From NCBI GenBank assembly GCA_900320845.1, contig ONTS01000017.1, forward strand, positions 1 through 45,532: 45,532 nucleotides of DNA, given 5' to 3'. A program made the translations under genes and the position numbers. Below, piece by piece: positions 32,980 through 42,068 of this stretch. Within the stretch, counting starts at the first letter, position 1, and each line of letters begins with the position of its first letter. This DNA is from an uncultured Prevotellaceae bacterium. GTDB taxonomy: Bacteria; Bacteroidota; Bacteroidia; Bacteroidales; Bacteroidaceae. The notes beneath the pieces were generated by a model. That model did no database searches. It was not told the origin of the DNA and saw nothing but the letters and a program-made list of their open reading frames with translations.

Positions 32980-33579
32980 TCAATTATATCCCCACCAGCC
33001 TATATATTTGTTGCAAATCTGCATCTCGCCGACGTAGTTGACCTCGATGAGGTGGTCGTTGACTGTCTCTAAGCGCAAGTCTATCTTTCCTCTCTTGGTG
33101 TAAGAGTCAATCCATTCGTCGAAGACTACAAACTCTACATAGCCGCTCTTCACTTGTTTCATACCTACCATGATGTGCGGCAGTGAAGGAATATGGTCTA
33201 AAAAGAGCTGGAACTTATAATTGTTCTCGAGATTGGCAAGGTCATTGAGCTGTACGCGTTTACCAAATGCTTCTTCAGGCAGGTCGAAGGAGAGGTAACG
33301 ACGGCCTCTGTAGTCGGACAGCTGACCTTTGCGGATATTTTCGGTGTTGTCACATATAAAGACATTGTAGCCTTTCTGAGCTTCATCGTAGTAGAATCCT
33401 ACTGTCTCGATGTGTGTACGGATCTTGTCTATATAGAATCCGTTGGCAAGGCGTTCCTCTTGGGTGCCGAGGTAATGCCCATCTTCATGGCAAGCGGTGA
33501 GTGAAGAAACTACGCCTGCCAAACAGCAGAACATGATTATGTGAGAAAAAGCGACGCGAATCAAGTGGGTGTGTCTCAT
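32980..33579 (-). CDS. Small lipoprotein related to the 31282-31830 product
   Basis: A 199-residue protein with a lipobox (SSLTAC, Cys30). Its mature part matches the 182-residue neighbour in the block FYYDEAQKGYNVF and in the FDLPEEAFGKR region, then ends in an aromatic beta-like sequence (EVNYVGEMQICNKYIGWWGY). The function is unknown. Paired small lipoproteins with the same layout suggest a surface or periplasmic family that arose by duplication around trpS. The start is M at 33579 (MRHTHLIRVAFSH). Confidence 0.75.
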   Translation of the reverse strand: MRHTHLIRVAFSHIIMFCCLAGVVSSLTACHEDGHYLGTQEERLANGFYIDKIRTHIETVGFYYDEAQKGYNVFICDNTENIRKGQLSDYRGRRYLSFDLPEEAFGKRVQLNDLANLENNYKFQLFLDHIPSLPHIMVGMKQVKSGYVEFVVFDEWIDSYTKRGKIDLRLETVNDHLIEVNYVGEMQICNKYIGWWGYN

Positions 33580-33622
33580 AAAATGTATAGTTTTTAGGGT
33601 TTTAGTATTGTTAGTATTTCTT

Positions 33623-34105
33623 CTAAAGAGGCTCGTCTATGTGACGCCAGTTGCCTGCGGATTGTATTTTCTCTTTCACTGCGCTGAACAGTCTGCCATC
33701 AATGCGCACCGATTCGGCGGTAAGATTGGTCAACTTGTAAACACCCATATTGGCATGGAGGTAGATGACTCCTGTCTTCACGTCTATTTCATATTCTGCT
33801 TCGAAAGGATACAACAGGTAGAACTTGTCGGGTAGCATCTCAGCCTTGGCAGCATACTCTGCTGTTGGCTGCTGCAGAATTTCAAAACGACCTTTCTTGC
33901 TCAGGTCATAGATGACGGCTTTGGCATAGTCGGAGCCGTCGCCATTGATAATCCACTGCTGAAACAGCATCTCAGGCAAATCAGTACCTGACGGACTATC
34001 CTTATCATCATCGCCACAACTGCTGAAAGCCACTACAACGAACGACAGACAGCAAACGAAGATAAAACTACGTTGCACAAAACGAGAAAAAAATGATGTT
34101 TTCAT
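33623..34105 (-). CDS. Small lipoprotein, first gene before trpS
   Basis: A 160-residue lipoprotein (lipobox VAFSSC, Cys30, followed by acidic GDDDKDS). The mature part reads as a beta-rich domain of ~110 residues (YAKAVIYDLSKKGRFEIL, GVIYLHANMGVYKLTNLT). The block VIYDLSKKGRFEI loosely resembles the KKGYN blocks of the two other lipoproteins, so all three may share a fold, though similarity is weak here. A -7 box (34132-34139) precedes it, making it the likely first gene of the lipoprotein-trpS cluster. Function unknown. Confidence 0.75.
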   Translation of the reverse strand: MKTSFFSRFVQRSFIFVCCLSFVVVAFSSCGDDDKDSPSGTDLPEMLFQQWIINGDGSDYAKAVIYDLSKKGRFEILQQPTAEYAAKAEMLPDKFYLLYPFEAEYEIDVKTGVIYLHANMGVYKLTNLTAESVRIDGRLFSAVKEKIQSAGNWRHIDEPL

Positions 34106-34131
34106 AACAAGAGGGATTAGTTGTTGGGGTA

Positions 34132-34139
34132 CAAAGATA
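34132..34139 (-). promoter_or_regulatory. -7 box of the lipoprotein-trpS cluster
   Basis: The minus strand reads TATCTTTG here, 27 bases before the ATG at 34105. A TTTG at 34150-34153 (minus) is present but closer than the usual -33 spacing. Confidence 0.5.
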
Positions 34140-34201
34140 CATATTTTTCAAACAAACTACGTTTTTGATAGTTTTTCTTAACCTTATATATAAATAAACA
34201 G

Positions 34202-34209
34202 TACCTTTG
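34202..34209 (+). promoter_or_regulatory. -7 box of the sialidase pseudogene
   Basis: TACCTTTG lies 5 bases before the ATG at 34215, the third case in this window of a -7 box almost touching a start codon. Confidence 0.5.
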
Positions 34210-34214
34210 AAAAC

Positions 34215-35174
34215 ATGAAAAACTCAACCGCCATTCTGCACATTGTCTCACTGCTGTTGGCCATGATTGGCATGGCAGGCAGCGCACAGGCACAAGATAT
34301 AACGATTACTGCCACACACTGTGTCCAGACTACCGGATGCGGCAACCTGACCACACCGATGCAGCTTCTTACAATAAACAACAACGGAAACAATGACATG
34401 GTAATAACCGACATAGACATTGTCACTACCAAAACTACGCTACGCAACACCAACGTCATTGGCTTCTACACCACTCCTACGGCTGAATACTTCGCCGAGC
34501 GTCGTCCCGTCATGGTGGGTTCAACACGCAGCAAGATGGCAAAGAACAGGTTTGTACCGGCTGCCACACCACTGTCGGGCGACGAAGTAATGTCCACCAT
34601 ACGCATGCAGGGAGAAGGATTACGCATCAAAAAAGGCACCACTTACCTGTGGCTCACAACCGACGTGAAGAAGAAAGCTACTCCGGGCAACCGCATCCGT
34701 GCCAGCGTGATACGATTGTTGGCACACACCGACAAGGGAGATACCATACTGACACCCACCGCAGCAAGGCAGCAGAACGACGATGCGGGCGTACTCATCT
34801 GCCAGACAGAGAGCTTTCCCTACGTGCCCACTACAGACGTATGCCGTTACTATCGCATACCGGCAATGACACTGAACAGCAACGGCGACATCTTGCTCCA
34901 CACCGGACTCATGAGTCGCAGCCGAACAGAATTGCGACTGTGGATGAGCCTTGATGAAGGAAGCTCATAGCACAGCGCAACCACAATACAACAGGACAGC
35001 GCAGCCTACTCAACTATGGACCGACTGCCCAACGGCGATGTGGCAATACTGTATGAAGACGGGGCATACCATGCAGGAAACAGATACCACATAAACCACA
35101 TCACACTGACTAAAGAGCAGATAATCAGCTACTACTGCACACTGAAAAAGCAACAAAACAAGCTCAATCAGTGA
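34215..35174 (+). pseudogene. Internally deleted secreted sialidase
   Basis: From ATG 34215 the frame encodes a signal peptide (LLLAMIGMAGSAQA), a jelly-roll-like N-terminal domain, and the first sialidase motif YYRIPAMTLNSNGDILLHTG (the RIP motif). It stops at TAG 34968-34970 just after WMSLDEGSS, the point where the first Asp-box repeats should follow. The same frame then reads the very end of a sialidase: YSTMDRLPNGDVAILYEDG and HINHITLTKEQI, ending at TGA 35172-35174. About 320 codons remain of an expected ~540, so the catalytic middle with its Tyr/Glu and second and third Arg is gone. A functional enzyme would remove terminal sialic acids from host glycans. Confidence 0.75.
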
Positions 35175-35235
35175 GCAATGAGGCGGATACAGGGCTTTGT
35201 TGAGAAGAGCCAGAACAAAAAAAGTTTGAAAAAAA

Positions 35236-35266
35236 TTTGTCAGTATGTAGAAACACCCTATCTTTG
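35236..35266 (+). promoter_or_regulatory. Promoter of tRNA-Val
   Basis: TTTG (35236-35239), 19 bases, then TATCTTTG (35259-35266): an exact match to the Bacteroidota -33/-7 layout, about 47 bases before the tRNA. Confidence 0.75.
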
Positions 35267-35312
35267 CATCCGCTTTCACACCAAAAGTGGTGCAGAGCAG
35301 CATTTTTTTTAA

Positions 35313-35387
35313 GGGCGCTTAGCTCAGTTGGTTTAGAGCGTCTGCCTTACAAGCAGAGGGTCGGGGGTTCGAATCCCTCAGCGCCCA
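35313..35387 (+). tRNA. tRNA-Val (anticodon TAC)
   Basis: The acceptor arms GGGCGCT and AGCGCCC pair. The D arm (GCTC..GAGC), the anticodon stem TCTGC/GCAGA around loop CTTACAA (anticodon TAC, Val) and the T arm with loop TTCGAAT are all present. CCA is not encoded. Confidence 0.95.
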
Positions 35388-35713
35388 CGGGGTGTTTCCT
35401 CGTAGTCAGAAAAGGTCTTAACGGACTTTGAAAGACTGCGGGGAATTTATTTTTTGTCTACCTACCAACCAACGGACTCACTATCTACCTACCACAGACG
35501 GACAAACGGAGAAAGAGAGCATGGGAAAATAGCCACCGCAGGAAGACAAATAGCGGCATGGAAGACGAAAGAGTACACCAAACTCATTGCCATCGGGCAC
35601 CGACACCCCACACAAAAGCACCCAGCTGCAACGAAAAAAATGACATACGCCGATATTCGTGCTGCCTGATACGGACAGTAGAATATCGGCGTAATGTGTA
35701 TGGTGTGTTACGT
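35388..35713. other. Intergenic stretch with a long hairpin
   Basis: About 325 bases between tRNA-Val and the zinc-ribbon gene. The open frames here look like chance. The only structure is TACGCCGATATTC (35646-35658) pairing perfectly with GAATATCGGCGTA (35681-35693) around a 22-base loop. It lies 20 bases past the stop of the minus-strand gene, so it may end that transcript, although no U-run follows in that direction. Confidence 0.55.
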
Positions 35714-36520
35714 TTACTTCTGCTTCTTCAATGCCTTGTCTATGGTCGTGGAGAGTGTGATAAACGCTCCGAAGAGTGCAACACCGAGAATGATGTACAA
35801 CTCGCTCACAGAACGACCGATGAGATAGACGAGATAGTGGACAACGAAGAATGCCACGTAGAGCATCAGCTGCACAGCCACTGCTGTCATCTTATACGAG
35901 TTGGCTTTCTGATCATCGGTTTCCACATCCTCCCTGGGCTTCAACGATGTGCTTTTGACAATATTTATCATCGCCACTGCGGCTGCAGCGAGACACAACA
36001 CGCTCGGCATACCTGCCAAGAGAGCAAAATAATCTTGTCCATGATTGAAGATTTTCACCAGCAACATCAGGATAAAGATGAGCAACGCCATGCAACCAGA
36101 GGCTATCAGTCCCGTCATTGCGTTAGACAAGCCTTGCGAACAAGCCTTCATCACCATCCCCTGCTGGACTTTCATCTGCTGCGCCATGTCATAACCTGAC
36201 TGCGGATATCCGTTGCTTGTAGGTTGCGGTTGTGACATCGGCTGCTGAGCAGGCTGTGCTTGCGCCACATGCGGAGGCGGAGGAGCAGCTTGTTGGGGCT
36301 GAGATGCTGGCTGCGGAGACCTCATGGGTTCGGGCGTGGGCGCCGCTGCCTGAGGAGTTGTAGACATTGTGGGAGGAGCAGGGGGTGTTGTTGGTATGGG
36401 AGATACAGGAGGCACTACAACTGTAGGAATCTCATTGAGCCATTGACCACAATAACGGCACTTCATTGCTTCCGTCTTGATGTCTTCGCCACAATACGGG
36501 CATTTCTTGGTGTTTTCCAT
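35714..36520 (-). CDS. Zinc-ribbon membrane protein with Pro/Gln-rich linker
   Basis: A 268-residue protein. A single zinc ribbon opens it (KKCPYCGEDIKTEAMKCRYC). A disordered Pro/Gln/Ala-rich stretch follows (about residues 30-115). The C-terminal half has about four hydrophobic helices (IASGCMALLIFILMLLVKIF, MPSVLCLAAAAVAMINIV, MTAVAVQLMLYVAFFVVHYL, LYIILGVALFGAFITL). The ATG at 36520 is preferred over the upstream GTG because MENTKKCPYCG is the natural start. Its role is unknown. It shares a design (N-terminal zinc ribbon, Pro/Gln linker, membrane part) with the next gene upstream, from which it is 53 bases distant, so both likely belong to one operon. Confidence 0.75.
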   Translation of the reverse strand: MENTKKCPYCGEDIKTEAMKCRYCGQWLNEIPTVVVPPVSPIPTTPPAPPTMSTTPQAAAPTPEPMRSPQPASQPQQAAPPPPHVAQAQPAQQPMSQPQPTSNGYPQSGYDMAQQMKVQQGMVMKACSQGLSNAMTGLIASGCMALLIFILMLLVKIFNHGQDYFALLAGMPSVLCLAAAAVAMINIVKSTSLKPREDVETDDQKANSYKMTAVAVQLMLYVAFFVVHYLVYLIGRSVSELYIILGVALFGAFITLSTTIDKALKKQK

Positions 36521-36573
36521 ACGCACGTTGTTTACATTAGTGGTATGTGATAGTAATGGTTTTCGCGTCTATT

Positions 36574-37692
36574 TTAGATTTCTTCAAGGTGGAATCCGGT
36601 GCCCTTATTTTCCACGGGAGTCTCAACAGGCTTCGCCGGTTCAGGCTGCACGGTGATAACTTCGGTCTGTGGTGTTTCTTCCACGCGTGGTTTCACGGGT
36701 TTGTTCGAGCGTTGCTGGTCGGAAGCTGGCTTTTCCTCCTTGGGCTCTTCCTCGGTCACACCGGGATCGCGATCACCTACGATGTTGCCATAGGCATCTA
36801 CGCGCTTTTCTGAGTTAGGACCTTGTATGAGATAGCCGCTACCTTGGTCGGTAATCTTGTGTCCAAAGCCGAGAACGTACACCTTTCCCGTCTTGACATC
36901 ATAACGATAGAGAGCCTCGCCTTGTGTCTCGCCATCTTCATAGGCGTGAACAAAGAGGTAACGGTCGTCCTTGGTGGGACGTGCTTCGATAATTCCGCCG
37001 GCACGGTAGTCGATTCGGGCTTCGCGGTTGGCTTTTTGGAAGTCTATTGTTTCGTCTTCGAGCGTCTCGCCGTCAATACGGTGCATGTGGTTGTCGTACA
37101 GATAGAACAAGGCGGGCTCGTCGTCGACATATCTTACTATCTCTTCGGCAGCCACGGGCAGCGTCGACTTGATGCTATCCAGTCTATGTTCCATGGCAAT
37201 ATTGGTACTTACGCTCTCGGGCTGCGCCTCTTCATTGCCGCCTTTGTTGAGCAACGTCATGACAAGCAACACGATAACAGCCACTGCCAAGGCTGCGAGC
37301 AGACCCACGATGACGGGTGTGAGCTTCGACTTTTTAGCCTGTTGCTGCTCTGTGGGCTGTGCAGTAGCATAGGGTTGTTGCATGTTAGCTTCCATCTGTT
37401 GCGTCTGTGAAGGAAGCGGGGGAGCAACAGGAGGTACTGATGCTGCCTGTTGAGGCGCTGCGGGGGCCGCCTGACGGGGTGCTGCGGGGGCCTTGACGCC
37501 GGTGGGTTCACCACACATGGGGCAGAAAGCGGCCTTCTCAGGGATAACTTCACCACAAGCTGCACATTTGTGAACTATGTCTGCAGAAGGATTGTCAACA
37601 AAATGGGTTTCCGATTTGCACACTGGGCATACCGAAAGAGATGCATTGATGCCTACACCGCATACTGGGCAGGGAAGAATGTGTGATTCCAT
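36574..37692 (-). CDS. Double zinc-ribbon, single-pass membrane protein
   Basis: A 372-residue protein. Two zinc ribbons lie at the N-terminus (CPVCGVGIN..CPVCKSE and CAACGEVIPEKAAFCPMCGE). A Pro/Gln/Ala linker (about 60-130) and one membrane helix (VIVGLLAALAVAVIVLLVMT, about 138-158) follow. The outer domain (about 175-310) is beta-rich and repeats Asp/Tyr patterns (PALFYLYDNHMHRIDGETLE, YLFVHAYEDGE, LYRYDVKTGKVYVLG), suggestive of a beta-propeller-like sensor. It ends in a Lys/Glu/Pro-rich tail. It has its own -7 box at 37744-37751 and is first of the two-gene cluster. A cytoplasmic zinc-ribbon head with an outer sensor-like domain suggests signalling across the membrane. Function unknown. 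Confidence 0.75.
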   Translation of the reverse strand: MESHILPCPVCGVGINASLSVCPVCKSETHFVDNPSADIVHKCAACGEVIPEKAAFCPMCGEPTGVKAPAAPRQAAPAAPQQAASVPPVAPPLPSQTQQMEANMQQPYATAQPTEQQQAKKSKLTPVIVGLLAALAVAVIVLLVMTLLNKGGNEEAQPESVSTNIAMEHRLDSIKSTLPVAAEEIVRYVDDEPALFYLYDNHMHRIDGETLEDETIDFQKANREARIDYRAGGIIEARPTKDDRYLFVHAYEDGETQGEALYRYDVKTGKVYVLGFGHKITDQGSGYLIQGPNSEKRVDAYGNIVGDRDPGVTEEEPKEEKPASDQQRSNKPVKPRVEETPQTEVITVQPEPAKPVETPVENKGTGFHLEEI

Positions 37693-37743
37693 AATCTATA
37701 TGTTTTGTACTTTTGTACTGTGGCAGTTATGTATATCTTTGGG

Positions 37744-37751
37744 CAAATGTA
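37744..37751 (-). promoter_or_regulatory. -7 box of the zinc-ribbon gene cluster
   Basis: The minus strand reads TACATTTG, about 52 bases before the ATG at 37692. Confidence 0.5.
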
Positions 37752-37826
37752 GTGTAATTCTTCTAATTGCACCATATATGTGCACTTTTTTTTGTCCTCT
37801 TCATCATTTTTACAGCGGCAATTGTG

Positions 37827-37834
37827 TACCTTTG
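37827..37834 (+). promoter_or_regulatory. -7 box of ybeY
   Basis: TACCTTTG, about 53 bases before the start codon at 37888. It is divergent from the promoter at 37744-37751. Confidence 0.5.
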
Positions 37835-37887
37835 CGTGGTAGTGCTGCAATGTTGTTTTCCACCATTATATAATATATAAACACCAT

Positions 37888-38307
37888 ATGATAAGTTATA
37901 ATACTGAAGGTGTAGCTTCTCCTTTAATCCCCCACCGCCAACTGACGCACTGGATTCGCAACGTGGCGGCTCATTATGGCAAGAAAGTGGGCGAAGTGGG
38001 TTACCTCTTCTGCTCTGATGCACACATATTGAATGTAAACCGCACCTACCTGCAACACGATTACTACACAGACATTATCACCTTCGACTATAGCGAGGGC
38101 AATACACTCAACGGCGATATCGTAATCTCACTCGACACAGTGAAAAGTAATGCGCGACAGTATGACAAACCGTACGACGAAGAGTTACTGCGTGTCATCA
38201 TACACGGCATCCTTCACCTCTGCGGCATCAACGACAAAGGTCCTGGCGAGCGTGAGAAGATGGAGAAAGCCGAAGATCATGCACTGCAACTGTGGAATAA
38301 GAACTGA
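37888..38307 (+). CDS. ybeY: Endoribonuclease YbeY (rRNA maturation)
   Basis: A 139-residue single-domain metal-dependent endoribonuclease needed for 16S rRNA 3' end maturation and ribosome quality control. The conserved core is NRTYLQHDYYTDIITFDYSE and GDIVISLDTVKSNA. The metal site is HGILHLCGINDKGPGE, where the two first His are kept but the third His of the usual HGxLHLxGYDH is replaced by Asp-Lys, as I recall is normal in Bacteroidota. Short N-terminal sequence, normal length. It faces recO tail to tail. Confidence 0.9.
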   Translation: MISYNTEGVASPLIPHRQLTHWIRNVAAHYGKKVGEVGYLFCSDAHILNVNRTYLQHDYYTDIITFDYSEGNTLNGDIVISLDTVKSNARQYDKPYDEELLRVIIHGILHLCGINDKGPGEREKMEKAEDHALQLWNKN

Positions 38308-38373
38308 CTCCATGTTGCACCACAGCCTGTTTTTCTGTCCACCATAGCATCGCTACGCAAGCCTTGTGCCGCA

Positions 38374-39105
38374 TCATCCGGAAAAAAGACTGCGTAACAC
38401 GGGCAGCGTCTTTAACTCAGGAAAAGCGGGAAGATGCAGCCGGCAGTAAGTCATCAGAATATCGATTGCGCGGTTGCGCTGAGCCTGCGACATGCTGAAA
38501 TGCGACATGGAGGCATAGTTGAGCCGCAGCATGTTGACCAGATGCAACGTATCGGCAGCCGATAAGAAGTCTGTATGCAGAGGAGCGACCTTGCAGAACA
38601 CACCCTCGCGCAAGTCGAAGAGGGCACTATCGTTATAAGCCGACACCTCTGGGAAGAAGCCGAGAAAGCGCATCATGTGGATGACAAACACCAAATGGAA
38701 GTTGGCATACCCCTCCGATGCGGTGTCGTACCACTGCATGCTGTGACGTATGAAGGCAAACATACCCTCCGTCTGTCCGCTGTCGTCACGCGTAGCATGG
38801 AGAAGAAACTCTGCAACGAAGAAAGTTGCTGCCGACTTTCCCGGCTGAAACGGGATATCGGCATACGCCAACGCCAGACGCGCACTGCTCAGTTTCTGCA
38901 ACGCCTTGCCCTGACGCAGGTCAAAAGCCACCTCCAACAATGTCATGGGTTGGAACAATGTGCGCTGCATCCGCCCCCGACGCGTCGTCGACAGGCGCAC
39001 CACAAACGATGTGCGCCCACACGCTTCGCACAGCATGTCGACAATAAGCGTACGGTCGTCGTAACGAACTGCACGCAACACAAAGCCTTCAGTGGTGACC
39101 AACAT
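38374..39105 (-). CDS. recO: DNA repair protein RecO
   Basis: A 243-residue protein starting at ATG 39105 (MLVTTEGFVLRAVRYDDRTL), which gives the OB-fold N-terminus typical of RecO (the t.giVL....y.e...il.....G). The longer open frame to 39207 reads unrelated hydrophobic sequence and overlaps the promoter. The helical C-terminal domain (FFVAEFLLHATRDDSGQTEG, FHLVFVIHMMRFLGFFPEVS) is typical. RecO helps RecR and RecA load on single-stranded DNA in gap repair. The usual zinc-binding cysteines are lacking, as is common in this phylum. Confidence 0.88.
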   Translation of the reverse strand: MLVTTEGFVLRAVRYDDRTLIVDMLCEACGRTSFVVRLSTTRRGRMQRTLFQPMTLLEVAFDLRQGKALQKLSSARLALAYADIPFQPGKSAATFFVAEFLLHATRDDSGQTEGMFAFIRHSMQWYDTASEGYANFHLVFVIHMMRFLGFFPEVSAYNDSALFDLREGVFCKVAPLHTDFLSAADTLHLVNMLRLNYASMSHFSMSQAQRNRAIDILMTYCRLHLPAFPELKTLPVLRSLFSG

Positions 39106-39167
39106 ACTACAAACTGGTAACAAACATAGTGAAAATACGTGCCAGACAAGGCTGTTCAGATACCTTG

Positions 39168-39175
39168 CAAAGATA
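39168..39175 (-). promoter_or_regulatory. -7 box of recO
   Basis: The minus strand reads TATCTTTG at 39175-39168, about 62 bases before the ATG at 39105. Confidence 0.5.
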
Positions 39176-39212
39176 AACATCTTATACGAGAAGAAAAAAA
39201 AGTACACAAATA

Positions 39213-39244
39213 TTTGGTAGATATCATTCTACCCCTTACCTTTG
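39213..39244 (+). promoter_or_regulatory. Promoter of tRNA-Glu and rpsT
   Basis: TTTG (39213-39216), a 20-base spacer and TACCTTTG (39237-39244), 21 bases before the tRNA. No promoter is visible between the tRNA and rpsT, so they may be cotranscribed. Confidence 0.65.
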
Positions 39245-39265
39245 CACCCGCAAATAATGCCGCAT

Positions 39266-39337
39266 GGTCCCTTCGTCTATCGGCTAGGACGAGAGATTTT
39301 CATTCTCTAAAGAGGAGTTCGACTCTCCTAGGGACTA
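39266..39337 (+). tRNA. tRNA-Glu (anticodon TTC)
   Basis: Acceptor GGTCCCT pairs with AGGGACT (first pair G-T). The anticodon stem AGAGA/TCTCT encloses loop TTTTCAT (anticodon TTC, Glu). The T arm is AGGAG/CTCCT with loop TTCGACT. CCA is not encoded. Confidence 0.95.
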
Positions 39338-39387
39338 CTATAAGACAAAAAAAACAAAGGTTAAAGATTAAAGATTAAAAACAGAAG

Positions 39388-39642
39388 ATGGCTAATCATA
39401 AATCATCCCTCAAACGCATTCGTCAGACTAAGACCCGCACACTGCACAATCGCTACTATGCTAAGACAATGCGTAACGCAGTTCGCAAGCTGCGTGCTAC
39501 CACAGACAAGGACGAGGCTGTGAAGTTGTATCCTGTCGTGCAAAAGATGCTCGACAAACTTGCAAAGACAAGCATCATACACAAGAACAAGGCTGCCAAT
39601 CTTAAGTCAAGCCTTGCAGCCCACATCAATAAGTTAGGCTAA
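39388..39642 (+). CDS. rpsT: Ribosomal protein S20
   Basis: An 84-residue basic protein of the small ribosomal subunit that binds 16S rRNA. The sequence opens [20 protein letters not shown], then [16 protein letters not shown], and ends [18 protein letters not shown], all typical of S20. It lies 50 bases downstream of tRNA-Glu, and a strong terminator follows at 39668-39700. The length is normal for the family. Confidence 0.97.
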   Translation: MANHKSSLKRIRQTKTRTLHNRYYAKTMRNAVRKLRATTDKDEAVKLYPVVQKMLDKLAKTSIIHKNKAANLKSSLAAHINKLG

Positions 39643-39667
39643 GCATACAACTCATTCATAATCGTTT

Positions 39668-39700
39668 ACTGCAGTTCCTCAAAAGGAGCTGCAGTTTTTT
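39668..39700 (+). terminator. Rho-independent terminator of rpsT
   Basis: ACTGCAG..CC pairs with GG..CTGCAGT across a small A-rich loop, followed by TTTTTT (39695-39700). Confidence 0.9.
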
Positions 39701-39898
39701 GTATCCCACATAGACAACAACAACGCCAGCATCTACCTCAACAGTTGCGCAATACAACCCTGTCCACACCCCATCGCAATGCCAAAAGTCAACCATATAG
39801 CCACACAAACACATGACAAAGCGACAAAACAAATAAAACTACCACCTGCCAAGTGCATTTTTAACTCCTATTTTTTTCACTATCAACAAACATTTTAC

Positions 39899-39906
39899 TA
39901 CATTTG
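39899..39906 (+). promoter_or_regulatory. -7 box of gyrB
   Basis: TACATTTG, 25 bases before the ATG at 39932. The stretch 39701-39898 holds nothing else I recognise. Confidence 0.55.
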
Positions 39907-39928
39907 CAACCTATAAAGACGAAGATAA

Positions 39929-41905
<1,977 letters not shown>

Positions 41906-41942
41906 TAACAAGATAAAAAATGCAGCCTTGACGACATAACAG

Positions 41943-41983
41943 ACAATCCCTTTGGAGCGCGATACATGCTCTGAAGGGATTGT
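41943..41983 (+). terminator. Hairpin after gyrB
   Basis: ACAATCCCTT (41943-41952) pairs with AAGGGATTGT (41974-41983) across a 21-base loop, followed by TGTGTTA rather than a clean T-run. It may end gyrB transcription or be a regulatory hairpin before the next gene. Confidence 0.6.
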
Positions 41984-42068
41984 TGTGTTACCCTTACTAC
42001 ACAACCTGTCACGCAACTGACGTCTGTACTTACACAAAAAACACTATACCTCTCATCCTCAGTCTCTC

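Noticed and set aside
35454-35669. Open frame after tRNA-Val
   Set aside because: Polar, repetitive sequence without recognisable content; it ends in the hairpin at 35646-35693.
39106-39207. Longer recO start
   Set aside because: The added Phe/Tyr-rich residues do not belong to RecO and cover the recO -7 box.
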